Below, one piece after another: positions 19,857-31,500 of a stretch of DNA of 60,000 nucleotides. The stretch comes from Strigamia acuminata (Eukaryota > Arthropoda > Chilopoda > Geophilomorpha > Linotaeniidae), in NCBI GenBank assembly GCA_949358305.1, contig OX442319.1, positions 11,534,001 through 11,594,000 of the forward strand. The letters run 5' to 3'. The first letter of the stretch is position 1. Every line of letters starts with the position of its first letter. The position numbers and the translations under genes are program-made. The notes under the pieces are model-generated. The model saw only the letters and a list, made by a program, of their open reading frames with translations. It was not told where the DNA came from and did no database searches.

Positions 19857-22800
19857 TCGATTTTTGTTTCCCGGACTTTGATTCGTATTCGAGTTGTTAC
19901 GAGTTCGTATTTTGATCGTATTCGTATTCGAATCGAATTCGAATCGTATTCGAATCGAATACGAATCGAATTCGAGTCGTATTCGAGATGGTCGATGATT
20001 TCCACTCGCTCGTATACGCGTTGTATACGAGCTCGTATTTTGATCGTAATCGTAAACGAATCGTTTACAAGTCGTATACAAGTTGTATACGACGTGTATA
20101 CACCTCGTATACGAACGAAGTTTGTGAAAACACAATTTCCAAATAAGACGTATGTGACTACTATGTGTTTTCATGTCGTAGTAAGTATCCGGTGGATTTT
20201 CCAAACTTCGTTCGTATACGAGGTGTATACACGTCGTATACAACTTGTATACGACTTGTAAACGATTCGTTTACGATTACGATCAAAATACGAGCTCGTA
20301 TACAACGCGTATACGAGCAAGTGGAAATCATCGACCATCTCGAATGCGACTCGAATACGATTCGAATACATCTCGAATACATCTCGAATACGAGTCGTAC
20401 GAGTCAAAGTCCGGGAACGGGTCATCGACTATCTCGTATTCGAGTTGTTACGAGTTCGTATTTTGATCGTATTCGTATTCGAATCGAATTCGAATCGTAT
20501 TCGAATCGAATACGAATCGAATTCGAGTCGTATTCGAGATGGTCGATGATTTCCACTCGCTCGTATACGCGTTGTATACGAGCTCGTATTTTGATCGTAA
20601 TCGTAAACGAATCGTTTACAAGTCGTATACAAGTCGTATACGACGTGTATACACCTCGTATACGAACGAAGTTTGGAAAATCCACCGGACACTTACTACG
20701 ACATGAAAACACATAGTAGTCACATACGTCTTATTTGGAAATTGTGTTTTCACAAACTTCGTTCGTATACGAGGTGTATACACGTCGTATACGACTTGTA
20801 TACGACTTGTAAACGATTCGTTTACGATTACGATCAAAATACGAGCTCGTATACAACGCGTATACGAGCGAGTGGAAATCATCGACCATCTCGAATACGA
20901 CTCGAATTCGATTAGTATTCGATTCGAATACGATTCGAATTCGATTCGAATACGAATACGATCAAAATACGAACTCGTAACAACTCGAATACGAGATAGT
21001 CGATGACCCGTTCCCGGACTTTGACTCGTACGACTCGTATTCGAGATGTATTCGAGATGTATTCGAATCGTATTCGAGTCGCATTCGAGATGGTCGATGA
21101 TTTCCACTCGCTCGTATACGCGTTGTATACGAGCTCGTATTTTGATCGTAATCGTAAACGAATCGTTTACAAGTCGTATACAAGTCGTATACGACGTGTA
21201 TACACCTCGTATACGAACGAAGTTTGGAAAATCCACCGGACACTTACTACGACATGAAAACACATAGTAGTCACATACGTCTTATTTGGAAATTGTGTTT
21301 TCACAAACTTCGTTCGTATACGAGGTGTATACACGTCGTATACGACTTGTATACGACTTGTAAACGATTCGTTTACGATTACGATCAAAATACGAGCTCG
21401 TATACAACGCGTATACGAGCGAGTGGAAATCATCGACCATCTCGAATACGACTCGAATTCGATTAGTATTCGATTCGAATACGATTCGAATTCGATTCGA
21501 ATACGAATACGATCAAAATACGAACTCGTAACAACTCGAATACGAGATAGTCGATGACCCGTTCCCGGACTTTGACTCGTACGACTCGTATTCGAGATGT
21601 ATTCGAGATGTATTCGAATCGTATTCGAGTCGCATTCGAGATGGTCGATGATTTCCACTCGCTCGTATACGCGTTGTATACGAGCTCGTATTTTGATCGT
21701 AATCGTAAACGAATCGTTTACAAGTCGTATACAAGTCGTATACGACGTGTATACACCTCGTATACGAACGAAGTTTGGAAAATCCACCGGACACTTACTA
21801 CGACATGAAAACACATAGTAGTCACATACGTCTTATTTGGAAATTGTGTTTTCACAAACTTCGTTCGTATACGAGGTGTATACACGTCGTATACGACTTG
21901 TATACGACTTGTAAACGATTCGTTTACGATTACGATCAAAATACGAGCTCGTATACAACGCGTATACGAGCGAGTGGAAATCATCGACCATCTCGAATAC
22001 GACTCGAATTCGATTAGTATTCGATTCGAATACGATTCGAATTCGATTCGAATACGAATACGATCAAAATACGAACTCGTAACAACTCGAATACGAGATA
22101 GTCGATGACCCGTTCCCGGACTTTGACTCGTACGACTCGTATTCGAGATGTATTCGAGATGTATTCGAATCGTATTCGAGTCGCATTCGAGATGGTCGAT
22201 GATTTCCACTCGCTCGTATACGCGTTGTATACGAGCTCGTATTTTGATCGTAATCGTAAACGAATCGTTTACAAGTCGTATACAAGTCGTATACGACGTG
22301 TATACACCTCGTATACGAACGAAGTTTGGAAAATCCACCGGACACTTACTACGACATGAAAACACATAGTAGTCACATACGTCTTATTTGGAAATTGTGT
22401 TTTCACAAACTTCGTTCGTATACGAGGTGTATACACGTCGTATACGACTTGTATACGACTTGTAAACGATTCGTTTACGATTACGATCAAAATACGAGCT
22501 CGTATACAACGCGTATACGAGCGAGTGGAAATCATCGACCATCTCGAATACGACTCGAATTCGATTAGTATTCGATTCGAATACGATTCGAATTCGATTC
22601 GAATACGAATACGATCAAAATACGAACTCGTAACAACTCGAATACGAGATAGTCGATGACCCGTTCCCGGACTTTGACTCGTACGACTCGTATTCGAGAT
22701 GTATTCGAGATGTATTCGAATCGTATTCGAGTCGCATTCGAGATGGTCGATGATTTCCACTCGCTCGTATACGCGTTGTATACGAGCTCGTATTTTGATC

Positions 22801-23755
22801 GTAATCGTAAACGAATCGTTTACAAGTCGTATACAAGTCGTATACGACGTGTATACACCTCGTATACGAACGAAGTTTGGAAAATCCACCGGACACTTAC
22901 TACGACATGAAAACACATAGTAGTCACATACGTCTTATTTGGAAATTGTGTTTTCACAAACTTCGTTCGTATACGAGGTGTATACACGTCGTATACGACT
23001 TGTATACGACTTGTAAACGATTCGTTTACGATTACGATCAAAATACGAGCTCGTATACAACGCGTATACGAGCGAGTGGAAATCATCGACCATCTCGAAT
23101 ACGACTCGAATTCGATTAGTATTCGATTCGAATACGATTCGAATTCGATTCGAATACGAATACGATCAAAATACGAACTCGTAACAACTCGAATACGAGA
23201 TAGTCGATGACCCGTTCCCGGACTTTGACTCGTACGACTCGTATTCGAGATGTATTCGAGATGTATTCGAATCGTATTCGAGTCGCATTCGAGATGGTCG
23301 ATGATTTCCACTCGCTCGTATACGCGTTGTATACGAGCTCGTATTTTGATCGTAATCGTAAACGAATCGTTTACAAGTCGTATACAAGTCGTATACGACG
23401 TGTATACACCTCGTATACGAACGAAGTTTGGAAAATCCACCGGACACTTACTACGACATGAAAACACATAGTAGTCACATACGTCTTATTTGGAAATTGT
23501 GTTTTCACAAACTTCGTTCGTATACGAGGTGTATACACGTCGTATACGACTTGTATACGACTTGTAAACGATTCGTTTACGATTACGATCAAAATACGAG
23601 CTCGTATACAACGCGTATACGAGCGAGTGGAAATCATCGACCATCTCGAATACGACTCGAATTCGATTCGTATTCGATTCGAATACGATTCGAATTCGAT
23701 TCGAATACGAATACGATCAAAATACGAACTCGTAACAACTCGAATACAAATCAAA
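19857..23755. repeat. Core of the palindromic structure: 551-bp tandem repeats
   Basis: The anchor CCGGACACTTACTACGACAT falls at 20685, 21236, 21787, 22338, 22889 and 23440, exactly 551 bp apart. Each unit contains two arms of about 150 bp in inverted orientation (from CAAACTTCGTTCG to CATCTCGAAT and back). The core is rich in self-complementary words GTATAC, TTCGAA, GAATTC and GAGCTC, and in CpG. A first inverted pair, centred near 20438, precedes the regular tandem part. Long frames occur on both strands with the same low-complexity peptides and are not credible genes. Confidence 0.9.
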
Positions 23756-24475
23756 GTCCGGGAAACAAAAATCGACCATCTCGTATACGATTCGAAAGCG
23801 AATCGAATACGATTTCGCGTTGAAGAAGGGCAAAATTCGCATTCGACTCGAAAACGAGTCGAATACGAATTCGCATTCGACTCGAAAACGAGTCGAATAC
23901 GATTTCGCGTTGAAGAAGGGCAAAATTCGCATTCGACTCGAAAACGAGTCGAATACGATTTCGCGTTGAAGAAGGGCAAAACTCGCATTCGACTCGAAAA
24001 CGAGTCGAATACGATTTCGCGTTGAGAAAGGGCAAAATTCGCATTCGACTCGAAAACGAGTCGAATACGATTTCGCGTTGAAGAAGGGCAAAACTCGCAT
24101 TCGACTCGAAAACGAGTCGAATACGATTTCGCATTCGACTCGAAAACGAGTCGAATACGATTTCGCGTCGAAGAAGGGCAAAATTCGCATTCGACTCGAA
24201 AACGAGTCGAATACGATTTCGCGTTGAAGAAGGGCAAAACTCGCATTCGACTCGAAAACGAGTCGAATACGATTTCGCGTTGAGAAAGGGCAAAATTCGC
24301 ATTCGACTCGAAAACGAGTCGAATACGATTTCGCGTTGAAGAAGGGCAAAACTCGCATTCGACTCGAAAACGAGTCGAATACGATTTCGCATTCGACTCG
24401 AAAACGAGTCGAATACGATTTCGCGTCAAAGAAGGGCAAAATTTGCATTCGACTCGAAAACGAGTCGAATACGAG
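23756..24475 (-). repeat. Right array of 56-bp hairpin units, inverted
   Basis: About 13 units of the same family as 19521-19856 in reverse-complement orientation. Stems ATTCGACTCG and CGAGTCGAAT enclose AAAA, separated by CGATTTCGCGTTGAAGAAGG spacers. Some units lack the spacer and are about 30 bp shorter. The junction with the core (GTCCGGGAAACAAAAATCG) mirrors the one near 19860. Confidence 0.9.
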
Positions 24476-24884
24476 ATCATTTTTTGATCTGGGTCGTGAA
24501 TGCGTCCGTATGTCACGCGAACGCGTGTTGGAGTCGATTCCGAGTTCGTATTCCATCTTGAACGCGCATTGGAGACGTAAACCAGTTTATTTTACCCACT
24601 CTCGCTCGATCCCGCTTCATCGCTCCTTGTCGCTCCTGTGAAAAAAAATACATGAGAATGTGCAGAAATGAACCTTCCAATACTCACATGAAAATTGACA
24701 ACCTTGACACAAAACAGTCTATTGACACTCCCAACACCACCCCGGACGTTTTCCGGAAGAGTTTGGTCCACCCGGAATCCCCAGAATAGTCGCCCCCGAA
24801 ATGCGGATTTCACGGAAGCCAATCCGCGAAAAGGATATGTTTTTAGCGGCGCGCCGACGCGTGCGACACACGCTTCTGGAGTGC
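24476..24884. other. Non-coding DNA at the end of macro-repeat unit 1
   Basis: Unique sequence between the hairpin array and the TTAA boundary. No recognisable gene or repeat. Confidence 0.6.
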
Positions 24885-26287
24885 TTAACCTTATGGCGCG
24901 CATGCGGATTTCTCGGAGTGCGAAAGGGACCCTATTTTTAACATTACGGCGGCCTATACCTTGACCCCCTGTTCGCAGTCTCATGGCTGATTTTGCGGAT
25001 TTCACTTATTTGTATATTCCGCACGATCGCAGCGCGTTTTATCAACCTTGGGAAAGCCGCTTTCTCAAATTTGCAAATTCCACATTGTGTGAACATGCTA
25101 CAACGCTTCTGTGCGCGTCAATAAAAAAAAAAACCGATTAGAAATGAAATTCAGGGTTTTGTTAAAATAAAAATTATACAATATAATCAGTCTATAATGC
25201 TTCTATAATGCTGTTGGTTTAATCAGCACATTGTAATCGTGTGAAAACACGCGCGCTCGCAATAATACATTACCCAATGTACTTGCACTGGCATGGACCC
25301 ATCAGTGCGCACTTTCCCGTGCGTGCTGCTTGCACTATTTACATCAATTGTTGCTCCACAGGTTGCGCGACCTGCCGGGCAGTTAAGACGTACTAGAATA
25401 ACCTCAGGATTTGATAAAACCTGATTTTTGGATGACACTAAGTAAATGGCAGTGAATGTGAGATGTGAGATACACGATGAATTTAATAAAATTTATATTT
25501 CCTAATCATGGGATTGGTTTCACGTTTCATAATCCAACAATTAAGTAGAATATCATTATTGCAATTGATTAAAACAAATTTTTTTTACAAATTCTTTGGT
25601 TTTACATTTTAAATTTATTTTCCAATAGTTGGCACCATCGCAATTGCTGCGAGTTTAAAACACTGCATTCAGCAGAATTTACTGCACTTTCAAATCAAGG
25701 CCAGGCATACCTACTGCAAAGTAATGTATAAACCATAAAGAAGCCTTTGATTCGGAATTGCCTGTAGGTAATTCTGCGCTGGTCTCCAATGGAAATGTCC
25801 GCGCCGGTCTTCCGTGCACGGGAAGTCCACAGAAAGTCCGTGCATTCCGTGCGCTGGGAGTCCGTGCGTCGTACCGCGTGATCTTGCATTGTTTTTTGTG
25901 GGCTTTTCCTGATTAGGATTACTTCCTTTTTAACTCTTGAAGAATTAAGTTTGTTTTTTTTGCTCCAAAACGTCCCAAAACGCCTGAAAATCGCGCAACT
26001 CGAGGCAAAACATTACAGTGTGTATTCAAATCAAAACTAGCTACAAATACATGCTGAAATTAGCTAAATTTTCAAATTTTTTGGCTTTCAAGAAGTAATG
26101 GAAACATTTGACATAACGTGGATCAGTTGCATTCAAAAACTAAAATATTTTGTGTTTTACTTCAATTTTAAACTAAAAATGATGTCATTTCCTGTTTAAA
26201 CCCCTGTTAAAGCTTGAAATACATTTTAACTAAAAGAAATAAGTTTGTTTTTTTCTTCGGCAGTGACGTGTACACACGAGCACGCCT

Positions 26288-26504
26288 GAGAACGCCAAAA
26301 AATGCTAAAAAACGCTCAAAAACGCCTGAAAATCGCGCAACTCGAGGCAAAACATTAATTTTTCATCTTTATTTCAACTTTTGTGACGTTTAAAATTGTG
26401 TTCTCATGTTTTTTGCCTCAAGTTGCATTGTCATCTGGCGTTTTGGAGTGTTTTTATGTGTTCGCAGGCGTTCGCAGGCGTTTTTTGGCGTTGTCACTCA
26501 CTCA
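26288..26504. repeat. Foldback repeat, copy A in macro-repeat unit 2
   Basis: Duplicate of 12022-12238 at an offset of 14,266. Confidence 0.75.
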
Positions 26505-27278
26505 AGTGGCCATTTTTAGCATTTTCCGTAGTAAAAATGGCCGTTTTTCGTCAAAATGGCCATTTTTAGCCATTTTTCAGAGTAAAAATGTTTTTTTTTC
26601 ACCGTTTTTATAGTAAAATGGCCATTTTTAGTCGTTTTTTTAATCAAAAATGGCCGTTTTTATCGTTGAAACGTTATTAAAATGTAACGTTTCAATGGCG
26701 TTTTGATCTCGCCTCATTTCCGGTTTTGAAAATTAATAAACGCCCCGGCGTTTATTCGAGGCAATACCCAACTTGGGCTTTTATTCGCGTCGCACCGCAT
26801 CATCATCTCACCTTGCCTCCCGTCTTGAAAATTTATAAACGCCCCGGCGTTTATTCAAGGCAAACCATTGTTTATGTAAGTTTTTCCTGATTAGGGTTAC
26901 TTCCTTTAGAAGAAACACGTTTATTTCTTCTCGCTTAATCTTGAGTCGTGATCTCGCCTCGTTTCTGGTCTTAAAAATTAATAAACACCCCGGCTTTTAT
27001 TCAAGGCAATACGGTACGTTTATGAAACCCAACTTGGGCTTTCATTTTAAAAAAAGCGCGTGTTCTTACGTCGAACTAAGAGATACAGGTGAATTAGCAA
27101 CGCCTAATTTGATTTAATAAATAAAGCAAACAACATCTCGCCTCACTTCTGGCGTTTGTTCGAGGCAAGCCATTGTTTTTGCATTTTTTTTCCTGATTAG
27201 GGTTACTTCCTTTTTAACTCTTGAAGAAATAAGTATGTTTTTTTTACTCGGCAGTGACGTGTACGCGCGAGTACGCCT

Positions 27279-27494
27279 GAGAACGCCAAAAAATACTCCA
27301 AAACGCCTGAAAATCGTGCAACTCGAGGCAAAACATTAATTGTTTATTTTTGTTTCAACTTTTGTAACGTTTACAATTGTGTTCTCATGTTTTTTGCCTC
27401 AAGTTGCATTGTCATTTTGCGTTTTGGGGCGTTTTTAGGCATTTTTAGGCATTTGCGGGCGTTCTTGGGCGTTTTTTGGCGTTGTCATTCAATC
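27279..27494. repeat. Foldback repeat, copy B in macro-repeat unit 2
   Basis: Duplicate of 13013-13228 at an offset of 14,266. Confidence 0.75.
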
Positions 27495-27615
27495 AAATGG
27501 CCATTTTTAGCCATTTTTAGCCATTTTTCATAGAAAAATGGTTATTTTTAGCCGTTTTTCATCCAAAATGGCCGTTTTTCATCCAAAAGGGCCGTTTTTC
27601 ATCCAAAATGGAATA

Positions 27616-28369
27616 ATTGTTGTGTCCGGATTTTATGTCATTTATTGTCTTAATTAAAGTTAACAAAGTGTCTTTAATTTTTGCTTTTCTTGAATTTCAG
27701 CTTTTTAGATATTTTTACATATTAAACTTTCATTTTTTGTGATTTATTAAAAGTTACAGTGTTTTCATGAATTTTAGTGTCTATGATATTGATATTATCT
27801 TTATTCATTGCTATTTAAAGTTTTATTACTTCTCTGTGTCTTATTTCTTTAATTCTTGCTCATTTTGTGTGATTTTGGATGATTTTTAGTGCATTCGTCG
27901 ATTTACAGATCACTTGCGTAAGACGCGTGACGTCATATTTCTTAATCTAGTTCGGTTGTGTTCAAACTTCTAACCTTTTGTTTGGACCTTATTCTTGTGT
28001 TATGGATAGGTTTTAGAATTGATTTAGACTAATTTGGGGGTGATCTGTCGATTGGTTTGCTTTATTTTTGTCCCGGAACGGTCGTTTTGTCGTTTCGAGC
28101 GTTCGTTGTCGGTACGCACTTGTGCGCTGCTGACCGAGTTCATTCCGTTCGGCAAACGATTATTTTCAAGTGTTCTTTTAATAAATAGTGCTTTTGTTGT
28201 AGGAAATTACATTTCCTAATGTTATTTTATTCAATACAGTGTGTATTCTTGATTTTATTCTTGTGTTGAAATTCAAATGTCGTGTTTTGCCGCTCTAGCG
28301 GATTTGAAGTGGGCGCCATGTTGGATTTCCCCGCTAATTTCTTTATTTATCCATTTCATTTGTCTTTTT
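27616..28369 (+). repeat. Decayed BEL/Pao-type LTR fragment, second copy
   Basis: Duplicate of 13350-14103 within macro-repeat unit 2, cut by the N gap at 28370. Confidence 0.8.
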
Positions 28370-28569
28370 NNNNNNNNNNNNNNNNNNNNNNNNNNNNNNN
28401 NNNNNNNNNNNNNNNNNNNNNNNNNNNNNNNNNNNNNNNNNNNNNNNNNNNNNNNNNNNNNNNNNNNNNNNNNNNNNNNNNNNNNNNNNNNNNNNNNNNN
28501 NNNNNNNNNNNNNNNNNNNNNNNNNNNNNNNNNNNNNNNNNNNNNNNNNNNNNNNNNNNNNNNNNNNNN
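28370..28569. other. Assembly gap, 200 N
   Basis: A round-number run of N, probably a placeholder of unknown real length. The left side ends inside a duplicated LTR fragment. The right side starts with 26 non-satellite bases (TGTCTGTCTTGTTGACCTGC...) followed by satellite. Any frame spanning it is meaningless. Confidence 1.
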
Positions 28570-31500
28570 TGTCTGTCTTGTTGACCTGCAACAGTAGAAA
28601 GCTTTAATGTAAGTTTTAGCAACATCCAAGCAATGATTTGAAAGAATAAACTTTTGATCTCATTTGACGTCACAGTTGACTTAGCACAAACACCACAAGA
28701 CCAATGTGTCTGAATGTTCTGAAATAGTGTTTAAACCTTAGTAGAAAGCTTCAATGTAAGTTTTAGCAACATCCAAGCAATGATTTGAAAGAATAAACTT
28801 TTGATCTCATTTGACATCACAGTTGACTTAGCACAAACATCACAAGACCAATGTCTCTGAATGTTCTAAAAAATAGTGTTTAAACCTTAGTAGAAGGCTT
28901 CAATGTAAGTTTTAGCAACATCCAAGCAATGATTTGGGAGAATAGACTTTTGATCTCATCACAGTTGACTTAGCACAAACATCACAAGACCAATGTCTCT
29001 GAATGTTTTGAAATAGTGTTTAAACCTTAGTAGAAAGCTTTAATGTAAGTTTTAGCAACATCCAAGCAATGATTTGGGAGAATAGACTTTTGATCTCATC
29101 ACAGTTGACTTAGCACAAACATCACAAGACCAATGTCTCTGAATGTTTTGAAATAGTGTTTAAACCTTAGTAGAAAGCTTTAATGTAAGTTTTAGCAACA
29201 TCCAAGCAATGATTTGGGAGAATAGACTTTTGATCTCATCACAGTTGACTTAGCACAAACACCACAAGACCAATGTCTCTAAATGTTCTGAAATAGTGTT
29301 TAAACCTTAGTAGACGACTTCAATGTAAGTTTTAGCAACATCCAAGCAATGATTTGAAAGAATAAACTTTTGATCTCATTTGACGTCACAGTTGACTTAG
29401 CACAAACACCACAAGACCAATGTGTCTGAATGTTCTGAAATAGTGTTTAAACCTTAGTAGAAAGCTTCAATGTAAGTTTTAGCAACATCCAAGCAATGAT
29501 TTGAAAGAATAAACTTTTGATCTCATTTGACATCACAGTTGACTTAGCACAAACATCACAAGACCAATGTCTCTGAATGTTCTGAAATAGTGTTTAAACC
29601 TTAGTAGAAAGCTTTAATGTAAGTTTTAGCAACAATCAAGAAATGATTTGGGAAAATAGACTTTTGATCTCATCACAGTTGCCTTAGCACAAACACCACA
29701 AGACCAATGTGTCTGAATGTTCTGAAATAGTGTTTAAACCTTAGTAGAAGGCTTCAATGTAAGTTTTAGCAACATCCAAGCAATGATTTGAAAGAATAAA
29801 CTTTTGATCTCATTTGACATCACAGTTGACTTAGCACAAACATCACAAGACCAATGTCTCTGAATGTTCTGAAATAGTGTTTAAACCTTAGTAGAAGGCT
29901 TCAATGTAAGTTTTAGCAACATCCAAGCAATGATTTGGAAGAATAAATTTTTGATCTCATTTGACATCACAGTTGACTTAGCACAAACACCACAACCAAT
30001 GTCTCTGAATGTTCTAAAAAATAGTGTTTAAACCTTAGTAGAAGGCTTCAATGTAAGTTTTAGCAACATCCAAGCAATGATTTGGGAGAATAGACTTTTG
30101 ATCTCATCACAGTTGACTTAGCACAAACATCACAAGACCAATGTCTCTGAATGTTTTGAAATAGTGTTTAAACCTTAGTAGAAAGCTTTAATGTAAGTTT
30201 TAGCAACATCCAAGCAATGATTTGGGAGAATAGACTTTTGATCTCATCACAGTTGACTTAGCACAAACATCACAAGACCAATGTCTCTGAATGTTTTGAA
30301 ATAGTGTTTAAACCTTAGTAGAAAGCTTTAATGTAAGTTTTAGCAACATCCAAGCAATGATTTGGGAGAATAGACTTTTGATCTCATCACAGTTGACTTA
30401 GCACAAACACCACAAGACCAATGTCTCTGAATGTTCTGAAATAGTGTTTAAACCTTAGTAGAAGGCTTCAATGTTAGTTTTAGCAACATCCAAGCAATAA
30501 TTTGAAAGAATAAACTTTTGATCTCATTTGACATCACAGTTGACTTAGCACAAACACCACAAACCAATGTCTCTGAATGTTTAGAAATAGTGTTTAAACC
30601 TTAGTAGAAGGCTTCAATGTAAGTGTTAGCAACATCCAAGCAATAATTTGAAAGAATAAATTTTTGATCTCATTTGACATCACAGTTGACTTAGCACAAA
30701 CACCACAAACCAATGTCTCTGAATGTTTAGAAATAGTGTTTAAACCTTAGTAGAAAGCTTTAATGTAAGTTTTAGCAACATCCAAGCAATGATTTGGGAG
30801 AATAGACTTTTGATCTCATCACAGTTGACTTAGCACAAACATCACAAGACCAATGTCTCTGAATGTTCTGAAATAGTGTTTAAACCTTAGTAGAAAGCTT
30901 TAATGTAAGTTTTAGCAACAATCAAGAAATGATTTGGGAAAATAGACTTTTGATCTCATCACAGTTGACTTAGCACAAACACCACAAGACCAATGTCTCT
31001 GAATGTTCTGAAATAGTGTTTAAACCTTAGTAGAAGGCTTCAATGTTAGTTTTAGCAACATCCAAGCAATAATTTGAAAGAATAAACTTTTGATCTCATT
31101 TGACATCACAGTTGACTTAGCACAAACACCACAAACCAATGTCTCTGAATGTTTAGAAATAGTGTTTAAACCTTAGTAGAAAGCTTTAATGTAAGTTTTA
31201 GCAACATCCAAGCAATGATTTGGGAGAATAGACTTTTGATCTCATCACAGTTGACTTAGCACAAACACCACAAGACCAATGTCTCTGAATGTTTAGAAAT
31301 AGTGTTTAAACCTTAGTAGAAGGCTTCAATGTAAGTGTTAGCAACATCCAAGCAATAATTTGAAAGAATAAACTTTTGATCTCATTTGACATCACAGTTG
31401 ACTTAGCACAAACACCACAAACCAATGTCTCTGAATGTTCTGAAATAGTGTTTAAACCTTAGTAGAAGGCTTCAATGTAAGTTTTAGCAACATCCAAGCA

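Larger units (their letters stand above)
10620..24884. repeat. Macro-repeat unit 1 (14,265 bp, apparently tandem)
   Basis: The sequence starting TTAACCTTATGGCGCGC at 10620 recurs at 24885 and stays collinear for about 3.48 kb until the N gap. Unit 1 is therefore 14,265 bp long if the arrangement is a tandem duplication. Only two differences were spotted: one extra base (GATCGCGCGCG against GATCGCAGCGCG, near 10760 and 25027) and one substitution (near 10970 and 25237). Unit 1 carries all repeats described between 10.6 and 24.9 kb and no recognisable gene. Confidence 0.8.
24885..28369. repeat. Macro-repeat unit 2, truncated by the assembly gap
   Basis: This is a near-perfect direct copy of 10620-14103, with offset 14,265 and then 14,266 after a one-base indel. 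It stops at the first N, so its true extent is unknown. It contains second copies of the foldbacks, the 65-bp palindromic modules, the minisatellites and the decayed BEL-type LTR. Short frames on both copies are not convincing genes. Confidence 0.9.

Noticed and set aside
19477-24556. Many long frames (up to 381 codons) on both strands of the palindromic array
   Set aside because: They repeat with the 56-bp and 551-bp periods, occur on both strands with the same low-complexity peptides, and exist only because the repeat lacks stop codons.
28273-28673. Frames spanning the N run
   Set aside because: They consist mostly of unknown residues over an assembly gap.
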